Shown in pieces: positions 34,020-43,035 of a stretch of 64,000 bases of DNA. The notes beneath the pieces are model-generated. The model worked only from the letters and a program-made list of their open reading frames with translations, made no database searches and was not told where the DNA came from. A program made the translations under genes and the position numbers. Within the stretch, counting starts at the first letter, position 1. Each line of letters starts with the position of its first letter. Origin of the DNA: Clavibacter sepedonicus (lineage in GTDB: Bacteria; Actinomycetota; Actinomycetes; Actinomycetales; Microbacteriaceae); assembly GCF_000069225.1 (NCBI RefSeq), contig NC_010407.1:868001-932000 (forward strand). The letters run 5' to 3'.

Positions 34020-34595
34020 ATGTCGATCGGTGAACTGGTCCATGCCGCACGACGGAGCCGCGGATACACGCAGCGCCAGTTGAGCGGTCGCTCCGGGGTT
34101 GCGCAGTCGACGCTGTCGGAACTGGAGTCCGGGCGGCGCAGCCCCAGTGCCGAGACCGTCGATCGGCTCCTGCTCGCGACCGGGCATCAGCTCATCTCGA
34201 TCCCGACCCGGCGGCAGACGGCAGCCAGCGCGACGGCGGAGATCGCCTCGCGACTGGCAGAAGGGGACAGGGAGCTCGCCGTCCGCCACTTCATCCAGCT
34301 CGCGGACGACCTGGCTGCTGTCCACCACGAGGTCCGCTTCGCGCTGACCATCGCGGAGCCGGCTCGAACGGGCGAGAAGCGCTGGGACGCGGCTGTCGCA
34401 GGCCTCGTGGAGCACCGGCTCGAGGAGGAGGGCCTCCCTCTCCCCTCCTGGGTCAGCTCGGACGAACGCCGGCTGCGGAGGAGCTGGATCTTCGGAGACG
34501 GCGTCTACGACCTGCCGGTGGACCCGGAGCGCGCGGTCCCGGCGTTCCGGCGTCATGGCGTGCTCCTGGATCCGGCCACCCTGGCGAGCGTCTGA
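34020..34595 (+). CDS. XRE-family regulator, candidate antitoxin
   Basis: A 191-residue protein. The N-terminal Cro/CI helix-turn-helix spans about residues 5-55 (RRSRGYTQRQLSGRSGVAQ then STLSELESGRRSPSAETV). The remaining 130 residues form a helical domain (DRELAVRHFIQLADDLAAVH, then GEKRWDAAVAGLVEHRLEEE) followed by a Trp-rich tail (LPSWVSSDERRLRRSWIFGD). ATG at 34020 follows GAGGAGG with ideal spacing. Its last base is shared with the start of the next gene (TGATG), so the two proteins are co-translated. Base composition is lower in GC than the flanking sigma-factor genes, hinting at transfer. Confidence 0.85.
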   Translation: MSIGELVHAARRSRGYTQRQLSGRSGVAQSTLSELESGRRSPSAETVDRLLLATGHQLISIPTRRQTAASATAEIASRLAEGDRELAVRHFIQLADDLAAVHHEVRFALTIAEPARTGEKRWDAAVAGLVEHRLEEEGLPLPSWVSSDERRLRRSWIFGDGVYDLPVDPERAVPAFRRHGVLLDPATLASV

Positions 34596-35161
34596 TGCAT
34601 GCACTCGACCGGAGCGCGTTGATGGCCGCGCTGTCCGAGCTCATCGCCGCGCTGCGGCTCCGTGGCGTCACCGGGCGCATGCAGATCTTCGGGGGCGCGG
34701 CACTCACGCTGTGCCACTTCGATCGCGGGACGACGGTCGACATCGACGCGCGCCTGAGGTTCGATGGCGACGTGCAGGAGTCCGTCACCCTCATCGCGGA
34801 GAGGCGCGGTTGGGGCTCGGACTGGCTGAACGACGACGGGGCGTTCTTCATCCCGGCGTACGGCCGCGACGTGGAGTGGATCGAGATCTTCGTGGGGGAG
34901 GGCTTGGTGGTCGAGATCGCATCGGCCGAGGCCCTGCTGGCGATGAAGCTTCACGCCGGGCGCCCAGGTCGCGACGGCCGGGACATCTCTCGCCTCATGG
35001 TCATATGCGGGCTCTCGTCCCTGTCCGAGTTGGAGGACCTGCATGAGGCCTACTACCCGGGAGACGACCTGTCGGCGCAGGCGGAGAAGCTCATCCTGAG
35101 GATCCTCGACGTCGGACTCCCTGAGCGCCCCGACACCCCGCCGCCGCCGGTGGTCGGCTGA
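34595..35161 (+). CDS. Nucleotidyltransferase-fold protein (DUF6036/AbiEii-like), candidate toxin
   Basis: A 188-residue protein with a minimal nucleotidyltransferase signature: GGAALTLCHFDRGTTVDIDA (about residues 33-52), where GG and the D-x-D pair are the metal- and nucleotide-binding features. EIASAEALLAMKLHAGRPGR corresponds to the helix that in AbiEii/MenT-like toxins carries the conserved Lys. It starts one base into the stop of the XRE gene. The pairing of a DNA-binding regulator with such an enzyme is the usual organisation of nucleotidyltransferase toxin-antitoxin modules. Assignment to a named toxin family is tentative. Confidence 0.75.
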   Translation: MHALDRSALMAALSELIAALRLRGVTGRMQIFGGAALTLCHFDRGTTVDIDARLRFDGDVQESVTLIAERRGWGSDWLNDDGAFFIPAYGRDVEWIEIFVGEGLVVEIASAEALLAMKLHAGRPGRDGRDISRLMVICGLSSLSELEDLHEAYYPGDDLSAQAEKLILRILDVGLPERPDTPPPPVVG

Positions 35162-35208
35162 CGGCGGATCACCCGCCCGACCCCTGGCGCGCCGCCCGCG
35201 CCGCCCCG

Positions 35209-35214
35209 TAATCT
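35209..35214 (+). promoter_or_regulatory. Candidate -10 box of the MFS gene
   Basis: TAATCT, 41 bases upstream of the ATG at 35256. A ribosome site (GGCGAGGA) precedes the ATG, so this mRNA would have a short leader. Confidence 0.4.
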
Positions 35215-35255
35215 GGCGATCCGTACCCGAGGAAACGCGAGCAGGCGAGGACCCG

Positions 35256-36623
35256 ATGAGCGACCCGGCAGCGCAGGCCGACGTGCCCGACGTGCCCGCG
35301 ATGAGCGACGCCGACGCGGCCGTGGTCGCCGCCCGCTGGAAGCGCAACGCGACCCTGTTCCTCAGCGGCCAGACCGTCTCGCTGTTCGGCTCGATGCTCG
35401 TCCAGTACGCGGTCATGTGGTACGTCACGTTCGAGACCCGCTCGGGCCTCGCGATCGCGCTCTACGCGGTCTGCGCGTTCCTCCCGCAGGGCATCGTCTC
35501 GATCTTCGGCGGCACGCTCGCCGACCGCATGAACCGCCGCGTGCTCGTGATCGTCTCCGACAGCACCATCGCGATCGTCACGGTCGCGCTCGCCCTGCTG
35601 ATGATGAACGGGGTCACCGACCTCTGGATCATCCTGCTCGCGGTGGCCGTGCGCTCCGTCGGCGCCGGGTTCCAGACGCCCGCGGTGCAGGCGATGATCC
35701 CGCAGATCGTGCCGCCGGAGCAGCTGCTGCGGATCAACGGCATCTTCGGCACCATCCAGTCGGCCATGGCCCTGCTCGCGCCGGCCGCCGCGGGCGCGGT
35801 CTACGCCGCCTACGGCCTCGTGCCGCTCTTCTTCGTCGACGCGATCACGGCCGCCATCGGCATCGCGTTCCTGCTCTCGGTCGCGGTGCCGACGCTCGCG
35901 TCCATCGCCGACAAGACGTCGACGTACCGCGAGGACCTCGTCGAGGGGATCCGCTACATCGGCGGCAACCCGGTCGTCCGCTGGCTGCTGGTTCTCTTCG
36001 CGATCATCTTCCTGCTCACGGTGGCACCGTCGTTCATCACGCCGCTGCTCGTCGCGCGCACCTACGGCACCGAGGTGTGGATGGTGACGGTGCTCGAGAT
36101 CGCCTTCAGCGTCGGCATGCTCGGGGGAGGCGCGCTCGTGTCGACGCTGTTCGCGAAGTCCGACCGCATGACGCTGATCCTCGTGAGCTGCTTCGGCTTC
36201 GCGATCTTCACCGCCGGCCTCGGCCTGAGCCCCAACCTCTGGGTGTTCTACGGCTTCATGTTCGCAATCGGCCTGTTCGTGCCGCTGTTCTCGGCGCCGT
36301 TCATGACGCTCGTGCAAGAGACCGTCGCGCCCGAGATGCACGGCCGCGTCTTCAGCTACGTCGGGATCGTCATGGCGCTCGCGACCCCGATCGGCGCGGT
36401 CGCCTTCGGCCCGCTCGCCGACGTCTTCAGCGTGCAGACGCTGCTGGTCGCGGCGGGGATCATCACGGTCGTCGTGATCACGGTCGCCATCTCCCTGCCG
36501 TCCGGCCGCGCCGCGATCCGGATCGCCCGGGAGAAGAAAGTGGAGGCGGATGCGGTGGAAACTGCGGTTTCCGATGCCTCGCCCACCGTAGAAGACCCTC
36601 CGCGTACGACCCCCGTTGCCTAG
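35256..36623 (+). CDS. MFS transporter, DHA3 (macrolide-efflux-like) type
   Basis: A 455-residue membrane protein with 12 helices after a 30-residue polar N-terminus. The signature loop between helices 2 and 3 reads GGTLADRMNRRVLVIVSD. Further DHA3-type features are GAGFQTPAVQAMIPQIVPPE and VQETVAPEMHGRVFSYVGI. The C-terminal 45 residues are charged and polar. Such carriers export drugs or siderophores; the substrate here is unknown. A strong hairpin lies 100 bases downstream. Confidence 0.9.
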   Translation: MSDPAAQADVPDVPAMSDADAAVVAARWKRNATLFLSGQTVSLFGSMLVQYAVMWYVTFETRSGLAIALYAVCAFLPQGIVSIFGGTLADRMNRRVLVIVSDSTIAIVTVALALLMMNGVTDLWIILLAVAVRSVGAGFQTPAVQAMIPQIVPPEQLLRINGIFGTIQSAMALLAPAAAGAVYAAYGLVPLFFVDAITAAIGIAFLLSVAVPTLASIADKTSTYREDLVEGIRYIGGNPVVRWLLVLFAIIFLLTVAPSFITPLLVARTYGTEVWMVTVLEIAFSVGMLGGGALVSTLFAKSDRMTLILVSCFGFAIFTAGLGLSPNLWVFYGFMFAIGLFVPLFSAPFMTLVQETVAPEMHGRVFSYVGIVMALATPIGAVAFGPLADVFSVQTLLVAAGIITVVVITVAISLPSGRAAIRIAREKKVEADAVETAVSDASPTVEDPPRTTPVA

Positions 36624-36722
36624 CCCTTCCCTTGCGCAGCTGGATCAGCCACCGGCGCTCGGCGAGCCGTGGATTCCGTTGCGCGCGACAGGCGAGCCGC
36701 ATCTGAGAGCGGATGCCGAGGA

Positions 36723-36755
36723 GGGGCGCAGCCACCGTGACGGTGGCTGCGCCCC
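36723..36755. terminator. Strong hairpin terminator between MFS and secreted-protein genes
   Basis: GGGGCGCAGCCACCGT and its exact complement, effectively a 14-bp stem with a five-base loop. The two flanking genes converge here. Confidence 0.85.
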
Positions 36756-36829
36756 CTGGTCGTCCAGCTAGGCGAGTCGAGACCAACTCAGATCGTGTCG
36801 AGGTCAGTCAGGCCTTCGATCGCGGACGA

Positions 36830-37720
36830 TCACTGCGTACCGGAGAGCGCGAGGGCATAGGTGTGGGGCTCACGTGCTTCTCCGACTTCGCTCGTCGTGA
36901 CGGCGCCTTCGGTGCCGAACGTGGTGATCTGATCTTCTGTGCGCTCGTCGGCCCTGGTGTCCACGAACAGGTCGTGGCCGATGTTGCGTAGGCCCTCGAC
37001 GGACGCGATATCCGCTTCATGGGCGTCGTCGGTGAGGACGAATTGATGAGTCTGAACGGCACCATCCGCTTCCGGGATGCTGTTCCGGACGGAGATCGCG
37101 CGCTGGGAGAAGCTGCTGTTCGACGCCCGGGCGGATGTGACGTAGTCATTCTCGGAGTCGCCGGTGGTGAACAAGAAGGTATCAGACGCGTTTGACGCCT
37201 TCCACAGCTGCACCCCCTCGAACTGACCGATCGCGACCAAGTCATCCTTCGAGAACCCGGACGCGGAGGCGACATGAGCCAAGGCGCGGTTCGGGACGGC
37301 AGATTCTTCGATGCGGCCCTCGGCGGCTGTGGAATCATTGAGGGCATCACTGCGGATCCGGCCGACATCCAAGGCCGTGGCTCTGGCGTTGAGGCTGGCA
37401 GTCTCCCCGGGCGACTTCCATCTGAACGCACCCTTCCGGTAGTTCCGGGTGTCGTAGATCGTGGCCTGGTAGCTCCACGCGTTCGTGGTGGCTGTGCCGA
37501 GCCAGACCTGTATGTTGGCCAACCCGGTTATCGTCTCCTCGGTGAATCCGGCCGTGATCCCTGTGCGACTCTGGTACACCGTCCCCTCTGTATAGATGAC
37601 GTCAGGAGCTGCGCTGCCGTCGAAGAAAGTCGCGGTCGCTGCATGCGCTGGCGTCGCCACGGTCATCGCCAGTGCGGCAGCGGATAGAAATGATGCTATA
37701 GCAATTCGATTTCGTTTCAT
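36830..37720 (-). CDS. Secreted protein of unknown function, AT-richer than its surroundings
   Basis: A 296-residue exported protein. The start ATG at 37720 was chosen because AAAGGAA lies upstream and the protein then opens with a clean signal peptide (MKRNRIAIASFL, hydrophobic core, cleavage after AHA near residue 27). The mature part has no cysteines and no recognised domain; it is rich in Thr, Ser, Ala and Asn (VYQSRTGITAGFTEETITG, QATIYDTRNYRKGAFRWKS). The 60 bases from 37681 are 42% GC by hand count, far below the genome. It was probably acquired. Confidence 0.75.
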   Translation of the reverse strand: MKRNRIAIASFLSAAALAMTVATPAHAATATFFDGSAAPDVIYTEGTVYQSRTGITAGFTEETITGLANIQVWLGTATTNAWSYQATIYDTRNYRKGAFRWKSPGETASLNARATALDVGRIRSDALNDSTAAEGRIEESAVPNRALAHVASASGFSKDDLVAIGQFEGVQLWKASNASDTFLFTTGDSENDYVTSARASNSSFSQRAISVRNSIPEADGAVQTHQFVLTDDAHEADIASVEGLRNIGHDLFVDTRADERTEDQITTFGTEGAVTTSEVGEAREPHTYALALSGTQ

Positions 37721-37977
37721 CAGATGGTTCCTTTCGTCGGTGTGCCTATGTTGGGAGTCAGTCTCCAAGCTCAACTCGCCGGAACCATTCCACATCCGAA
37801 GCGTGGCAAGGTAATAAATCGAAACACAGTGCCGTGACTGCGTCGCCGCTGGTGGTCAGCGAGAAGATGGCGGCCTGCGGTGCGCGGGCGATATCATCGC
37901 AAGATGAAATACCGAAGCGTCGCGTGCGCGTCATTTCTGTGCATGCGGAATCAGGCAGTGGATTGAGGAGCGATGAC

Positions 37978-38169
37978 ATGATGGGATTCAATGCACGGCT
38001 CACGGCCGCCCTGGCGGAAGCGCAGGCACGACGTCAGCGAGCGGAGAGCGACCGGGCCCCGGACCACAGCAGAGGTGATCGACCGGATGCCTTCGATGGG
38101 CACGCGACCCCGTTGCCGCCGTACGAGAAGGCCGCTCGCAGAAGGCGCTGGTGGCAGAGGCGACTCTGA
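37978..38169 (+). CDS. Small basic protein of unknown function (63 aa)
   Basis: GAGGAG at 37965-37970 is correctly spaced for ATG 37978 or the adjacent ATG 37981. The product (MMGFNARLTAALAEAQARRQ onward) has a short helical N-terminus, a polar middle and an Arg/Trp-rich end (KAARRRRWWQRRL). A longer reading from 37834 lacks a ribosome site. No homologous family was recognised. It sits in the AT-richer stretch next to the secreted orphan. Confidence 0.45.
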   Translation: MMGFNARLTAALAEAQARRQRAESDRAPDHSRGDRPDAFDGHATPLPPYEKAARRRRWWQRRL

Positions 38170-38213
38170 TCGTCCTCGGGCGATGAGGCCGCCTCTCGTG
38201 CCACGGTGGTCGC

Positions 38214-38970
38214 ATGCCGTCGTCCATCGCCGTCCTCTCCGACCTCCACGGCATGCTCGGGGCGCTCGACCGGGTGCTCCGGGAACCCGCGATCGAGCGG
38301 GCCGAGCTGATCGTCGTCACTGGGGACCACATGTGGGGACCGCAGCCGACGGAGGTGCTCGACCGTCTGCTCGCTCTCGGCGACAGGGCGATCCTGGTCC
38401 GTGGCAACGCCGACCGGGAGCTGCTGCGGATGTCGCAGGGCATCGACGTTGGTCTGTCCGACGATCCCCTGTCCGTGTGGGGCGCCGCCCAGCTGACACC
38501 CGTCCATCAGCAGCTCCTGGAGCGCATGCCCGAGCGGATCACCCTCGACGTGGACGGCTTCGGGCCGGTCCTCCTGTGCCATGCCACCCCGCGGGACGAC
38601 GAGGAGATCGTGCTCGTCGACAGCCGTCAGGAGCGCTGGGACGAGGTGCTGCGCGACGTGGATCCCGCCGTCCGCGCCGTCGTCTGCGGCCACACCCACA
38701 TGCCGTTCGTCCGGCTCGTCGACGGCCGGCTGGTGATCAACGCCGGGAGCGTCGGGCTCCCGTACGGGAGAGAGGGGGGCTCACTGGGCGGTGCTCGAGG
38801 CCGGGGCGGTCGTGATCGGGCGCACCCGCATCGACGCCAACGATCTCATCCGCGAGACGGCCGTATCATCGGCCTACCCGGACGTCGTCGCCTGGCTCCA
38901 GGAGGCGGTCCGCCGACCGTCGACCGACCGCGAGGCGTTGGCCGCGTTCGGACCGCGGGACGGCCGGTGA
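38214..38970 (+). pseudogene. Metallophosphoesterase with a one-base frameshift in a G6 tract
   Basis: A YfcE-type phosphodiesterase. The first 187 codons carry the motifs VLSDLHGM, VVTGDHMWGP, LVRGNADRE and VVCGHTHMPF, ending INAGSVGLPYGREG. At the run of six G (38774-38779) the frame then goes off into Arg-rich nonsense. Removing one G restores the expected C-terminus (REGAHWAVLEAGAVVIGRTR, then PDVVAWLQEAVRR) to a TGA at 38968-38970. The gene is therefore frameshifted or misread in the homopolymer. CACGGT lies six bases before the ATG. Confidence 0.8.
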
Positions 38971-38988
38971 CGCCGACAGCTCAGGTCG

Positions 38989-39483
38989 TCAGCCCTCCGC
39001 GTGATCGCGCACCGCGAGCTCGTCCGCGTACGCCGCGATGGCGCGTCCGTAGCCGGGAACGGTCGGCGCGAGCCGCCGCAGCGCGAGGGCCAGCGCCTCC
39101 GTCGGCCGCCCGGCGTCGTGCAGCGCGAGGGCGAGGAAGGCGTCGCGCCCGACCGCGTCGTCGTCGTCCGGCAGGGCCTCGAGCAGGGCGACGGCCTCCG
39201 CGGGCTCGCCGACGTTGCGCGGCGAGCTCGCGAGCTGGATCACCGCGAGCGGTCGGTGCTCGGGATCCAGCCCGCCGTCGAGCGCGGCTCGATACAGCGG
39301 CACGGCCTCCACCTCCTGGCCCACGTAGTCGTGCGCGCAGGCGAGCTCGAAGAGGCCGCGCGGATCTCCGTCGGGCCGCTCGGCGACCAGGGCGCGCATG
39401 CCGGCGACGGTCTCGTCCGCGCGCTCGTCGTCGGCGGCCGCCCAGAAGGCGGCGACCCGGGCGTCCCAGTCGTCGTGGTCCAT
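38989..39483 (-). CDS. Tetratricopeptide-repeat protein
   Basis: A 164-residue all-helical protein. It reads as about three TPR-like helical pairs: GLFELACAHDYVGQEVEAVPLY, LAVIQLASSPRNVGEPAEAVALL and AFLALALHDAGRPTEALALAL, matching small cytoplasmic tetratricopeptide proteins of actinobacteria. It probably mediates protein contacts; no partner is evident. CAGGCT lies six bases before the ATG on this strand. Confidence 0.8.
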   Translation of the reverse strand: MDHDDWDARVAAFWAAADDERADETVAGMRALVAERPDGDPRGLFELACAHDYVGQEVEAVPLYRAALDGGLDPEHRPLAVIQLASSPRNVGEPAEAVALLEALPDDDDAVGRDAFLALALHDAGRPTEALALALRRLAPTVPGYGRAIAAYADELAVRDHAEG

Positions 39484-39506
39484 CCCGCCAGCCTGGCAGC
39501 CGCCGG

Positions 39507-40517
39507 TCAGCGCGACCGCGCCGGCGGCGGCCCCGTCGTCGCCCGGCGCACCAGCCGCGTCGGCAGCTGCACGCGCATCGCGTCGGGCTCGGTGCCGGCC
39601 ATCAGCGACATGAGGAGGTCCACCGCGGTGGTGCCGAGGCGCTGCATGGGCTGGCGGATGGTGGTGAGCGAGGGCGTGATCTGCGAGGCCTCCGGGATGT
39701 CGTCGAAGCCGATGACGGAGAGGTCCTCCGGCACGCGGATCCCGAGCTCGGCCGCCACCTGGAGGATGGCGATGCCCGAGAGGTCGTTGGCGGCGAAGAT
39801 CGCGGTCGGCCGGTCCGACATCGAGAGGAGGGCGCGCGCCGGCTCCCGCGCGGGCGCCGTCAGGAAGAACCCAGAGCGCACGAGGGCCGGGTCGAACGCG
39901 ATGCCCGCCTCCTGCAGCGCGCGACGGTAGCCGGTCTCGCGGAGGGTCGCGGATCGGAGGTCGGGGCGGCCCGCGAGGAAGCCGATCCGCCGGTGCCCGA
40001 GCTCGAGGAGGTGCCGGGTCGCCTGGAGCGCGCCGCCGAGGCTGTCGGACTCGACGCTCGGGAGGTCGGCGGGCCCCGTGTGCGGGTCGATGGAGACGAC
40101 GGGGATCTCGGTCGACGCCGTCACGACCGTGGGCGTCACCATGATCGCGCCGTCGATGAGGGTGCCGCTCAGCCGGCTGAGCGACCGGCGCTCCCAGCCC
40201 GTGTTGTCCACCTGCCGGGATCCGCTGTAGGCCAGCAGGTCGTACGGCGACGCCCGGAGCGCCGCGCCCACGCCCTTCAGGATCTCGGCGCTGAACGGCT
40301 CGAAGCCCGCCACCAGCACGCCGATCACGCCTGTGCGGTGGGAGCGCATGCTGCTCGCGACGAGGCTCGACTCGTAGCCGAGGCGCTCGACGACCTCCAT
40401 CACGCGGCGCGACGTCTCGGCCGATATGCCGTACCGCCCGTTCACCGCCTTGGACACGGTCGACACCGAGACGCCGGCGGCAGCGGCGACGTCGTGGATG
40501 GTGGGGCGGCGGGACAT
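39507..40517 (-). CDS. LacI-family repressor of the glycoside operon
   Basis: A 336-residue repressor. The helix-turn-helix is TIHDVAAAAGVSVSTVSKAV, with the hinge segment SLVASSMRS. The sensor domain has VIGVLVAGFEPFSAEILKG and FAANDLSGIAILQVAAELG. ATG 40517 was preferred over an in-frame GTG at 40526 because TAGGGT (40525-40530) lies seven bases upstream, as for other leaderless genes here. It is divergent from the transporter operon, and a CG-centred LacI-type operator overlaps that operon's promoter. Confidence 0.92.
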   Translation of the reverse strand: MSRRPTIHDVAAAAGVSVSTVSKAVNGRYGISAETSRRVMEVVERLGYESSLVASSMRSHRTGVIGVLVAGFEPFSAEILKGVGAALRASPYDLLAYSGSRQVDNTGWERRSLSRLSGTLIDGAIMVTPTVVTASTEIPVVSIDPHTGPADLPSVESDSLGGALQATRHLLELGHRRIGFLAGRPDLRSATLRETGYRRALQEAGIAFDPALVRSGFFLTAPAREPARALLSMSDRPTAIFAANDLSGIAILQVAAELGIRVPEDLSVIGFDDIPEASQITPSLTTIRQPMQRLGTTAVDLLMSLMAGTEPDAMRVQLPTRLVRRATTGPPPARSR

Positions 40518-40548
40518 GGACCGCACCCTACGCCTGGAGAAAAGGATT

Positions 40549-40587
40549 TCGAAAACGTTTGACGAAGATCGGTGCGCGACCGAGACT
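40549..40587 (+). promoter_or_regulatory. LacI-type operator and promoter of the glycoside operon
   Basis: TCGAAAACGTTTGACG (40549-40564) contains the CG-centred AAACGTTT core typical of LacI-family operators. It overlaps a candidate -35 box TTGACG (40559-40564), 17 bases from GAGACT (40582-40587). Binding would block transcription of the operon beginning at 40741. Confidence 0.6.
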
Positions 40588-40740
40588 TGCCCGGCCGGCC
40601 CCCGTCACGACGACGCGACGACGCGACCGCGACACGGGACCGGATCGAGTCGCACCCCACAGCACCAGGCACGCGGCTCGTGCACGCCCACCCCCCGACA
40701 CCCGCCAGGGTGCGCTCAATGAAGAGACAGGTAGAACGAC

Positions 40741-42033
40741 ATGAAGGCACGGAAGATCCTCACGGGATCCGCGGCCCTGCTCGTGGGGGCCCTCGCCCTC
40801 ACCGGCTGCAGCGGCAGCGGTTCCGGCAGCGGCGACGACGGCGGCCCCGTCGAGATGACGCTGTGGCAGAACTCCACCACCGGCCCGGGCAAGGCGTTCT
40901 GGGAGAAGGTCACGGCCGACTTCAACGCCGCGAACCCCGGCGTCACCGTGACGGCCACCTCGATCCAGAACGAGGACCTCGACGGCAAGCTCCAGACCGC
41001 CCTGAACTCCGGCGACGCGCCCGACATCTTCCTGCAGCGCGGCGGCGGCAAGCTCGCCGCCACGGTCGCGGCAGGGCAGATCATGGACATCACCGACGGC
41101 ATCTCCGCCGACGTAAAGGGCCAGATCTCGCAGGGCGCGTTCGACGCGAACTCGATCGACGGCAAGGCGTACGCCATGCCGGTCGCCGTGCTCCCCAGCG
41201 GCATCTTCTACAGCCAGGACCTCTTCACCGCGGCCGGCATCACGGAGACGCCGAAGACGATGGACGAGCTGGACGCGGCCGTCGACAAGCTCAAGGCCAC
41301 GGGCGTCGCCCCCATCGCGCTCGGCGCGAAGGACGCCTGGCCCGCCGCGCACTGGTACTTCAACTTCGCGCTCCGCGAGTGCAGCTCCGCCACGCTCGAG
41401 AAGGCCGCCACGGACAAGGACTTCAGCGACGACTGCTGGATCAAGGCGGGCCAGGACGTCGAGGACCTCGTGGGCACGAACCCCTTCAACGACGGCTTCC
41501 TCACCACCGCCGCGCAGCAGGGCGCCGGCTCCTCGGCCGGCCTCATCGCCAACAAGAAGGCCGCCATGGAGCTCATGGGCGCCTGGGACCCGGGAGTCAT
41601 CGCGGGCCTGACCCCCGACCAGAAGCCGCTGGCCGACCTGTCCTGGTTCCCCTTCCCCGAGATCTCCGGCGGCAAGGGCGAGCCCGGCTCCATCATGGGC
41701 GGCATCGACGGGTACTCCTGCTCCGCGCAGGCCCCGAAGCAGTGCGTCGACTTCCTCAACTACATCGGCACCGCCGACGTGCAGAAGGAGTACTACGCGG
41801 CCTTCAACGCCCCGCCCGTGAACACCGAGGCGCAGACCGCGGTGACCGAGCCGTACCTGAAGGAGATCCTCGCGGCGTACAACGACGCGCCCTACGTCTC
41901 CCAGTGGCTCGACACGGTCTACGGCCTGAACGTCGGCAACGCGATGAACGTCGGCGTGGTCGACCTCATGGCCGGCGATGGCAGCCCGGAGAAGCTCATC
42001 CAGACCGTCGGCGACGCGGCCAAGAAGGCCTAG
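40741..42033 (+). CDS. ABC sugar transporter, lipoprotein substrate-binding protein
   Basis: A 430-residue lipid-anchored binding protein: lipobox LTGC with Cys at residue 23, then a Gly/Ser linker. Family-1 solute-binding features are VEMTLWQNSTTGPGKAFWE, GDAPDIFLQRGGGKLA, GIFYSQDLFTAAGITETPKT and MGGIDGYSCSAQAPKQCVD. Three to four cysteines in the mature domain are unusual for the group. ATG at 40741 follows a GAGACAGG stretch. It heads a four-gene unit with two permeases and a GH3 enzyme, so the ligand is likely a plant-derived oligosaccharide. Confidence 0.92.
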   Translation: MKARKILTGSAALLVGALALTGCSGSGSGSGDDGGPVEMTLWQNSTTGPGKAFWEKVTADFNAANPGVTVTATSIQNEDLDGKLQTALNSGDAPDIFLQRGGGKLAATVAAGQIMDITDGISADVKGQISQGAFDANSIDGKAYAMPVAVLPSGIFYSQDLFTAAGITETPKTMDELDAAVDKLKATGVAPIALGAKDAWPAAHWYFNFALRECSSATLEKAATDKDFSDDCWIKAGQDVEDLVGTNPFNDGFLTTAAQQGAGSSAGLIANKKAAMELMGAWDPGVIAGLTPDQKPLADLSWFPFPEISGGKGEPGSIMGGIDGYSCSAQAPKQCVDFLNYIGTADVQKEYYAAFNAPPVNTEAQTAVTEPYLKEILAAYNDAPYVSQWLDTVYGLNVGNAMNVGVVDLMAGDGSPEKLIQTVGDAAKKA

Positions 42034-42042
42034 GCGCTCGAC

Positions 42043-43035
42043 ATGGCTATCCGCGAGAGCTCGCTCGACGAGCAGCGTCCCGCGGCTGATCCTGCACACC
42101 CCGAGGGCGGCGTCGCGACGACGCCGCCCTCGGCGGTTCGTGCGCGACGCCGCGGCCTCGGCTGGTCCGGTCGCCTCGAGGTCCTGATCCTCGTCGGCCC
42201 GGCCCTCCTCTTCTTCGTGGGCTTCGTCATCTACCCCGTGGTGATGGCGGCCTACTACGGCTTCTTCAGCTGGCAGGGCTTCGGCCCGCCCACCGTGTTC
42301 GTGGGCTTCCGGAACTACATCACGATCCTCCAGGACCCCACGTTCCACGAGGCGCTGATGCACAACGCCGTCATCGCGATCCTCGTGGCGCTCCTGCTCA
42401 ACCGGAAGCTGCGCGGCCAGTCGATCATCCGCGTGCTGATCTTCGTGCCGTACGTGATCTCCGAGGTCGTCGTCGGCACCGGCTGGAGCCTCATGCTCCA
42501 GGGCTCCGGCGCGCTCAACGGCTTCCTCGCGAACATCGGCCTGGCCGACCTCCAGCAGGACTGGCTCGCCAACCCCGACATCGCGATCTGGTCGCTCATG
42601 ACGATCATCACGTGGAAGTACATCGGCTTCGCGGTGATCCTCTTCCTCGCCGGCCTCCAGGGCATCCCCGAGGAGCTCTCCGAGGCGGCCGCCATCGACG
42701 GCGCGTCCTACTGGCAGATCCAGCGGCGCATCACGCTGCCGCTGCTCGCGCCGACGCTGCGCATCTGGGCGTTCCTGTCGATCATCGGCTCGCTGCAGCT
42801 GTTCGACCTCGTCTACATCATCTGGGGCCAGTACATCTCGGCCACCGCGGGCACCTCGACCATGGCCACGTACCTCGTGGCGAACGGGCGCGGATCCGGC
42901 AACTACGGGTACGGCAACGCCGTCGCCGTGGTGCTGTTCCTCATCTCCCTGGTCGTCGCGCTCATCTACCAGCGGTTCGTGCTCAACCGCGACACCGCCG
43001 GCGCCCTCACGGGTGCGGAAAGGAAGAAGAAGTGA
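42043..43035 (+). CDS. ABC sugar transporter permease (first)
   Basis: A 330-residue MalF-type permease. A basic N-terminal tail of about 45 residues precedes six helices. The coupling loop is SEAAAIDGASYWQIQRRITL (about residues 213-232). It begins nine bases after the binding-protein stop and ends with a four-base overlap (GTGA) with the next permease. Confidence 0.92.
   Translation: MAIRESSLDEQRPAADPAHPEGGVATTPPSAVRARRRGLGWSGRLEVLILVGPALLFFVGFVIYPVVMAAYYGFFSWQGFGPPTVFVGFRNYITILQDPTFHEALMHNAVIAILVALLLNRKLRGQSIIRVLIFVPYVISEVVVGTGWSLMLQGSGALNGFLANIGLADLQQDWLANPDIAIWSLMTIITWKYIGFAVILFLAGLQGIPEELSEAAAIDGASYWQIQRRITLPLLAPTLRIWAFLSIIGSLQLFDLVYIIWGQYISATAGTSTMATYLVANGRGSGNYGYGNAVAVVLFLISLVVALIYQRFVLNRDTAGALTGAERKKK

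Noticed and set aside
37834..37977. Longer version of the small protein ending at 38169
   Set aside because: No ribosome site at 37834, and the codon pattern before 37978 is not coding-like.
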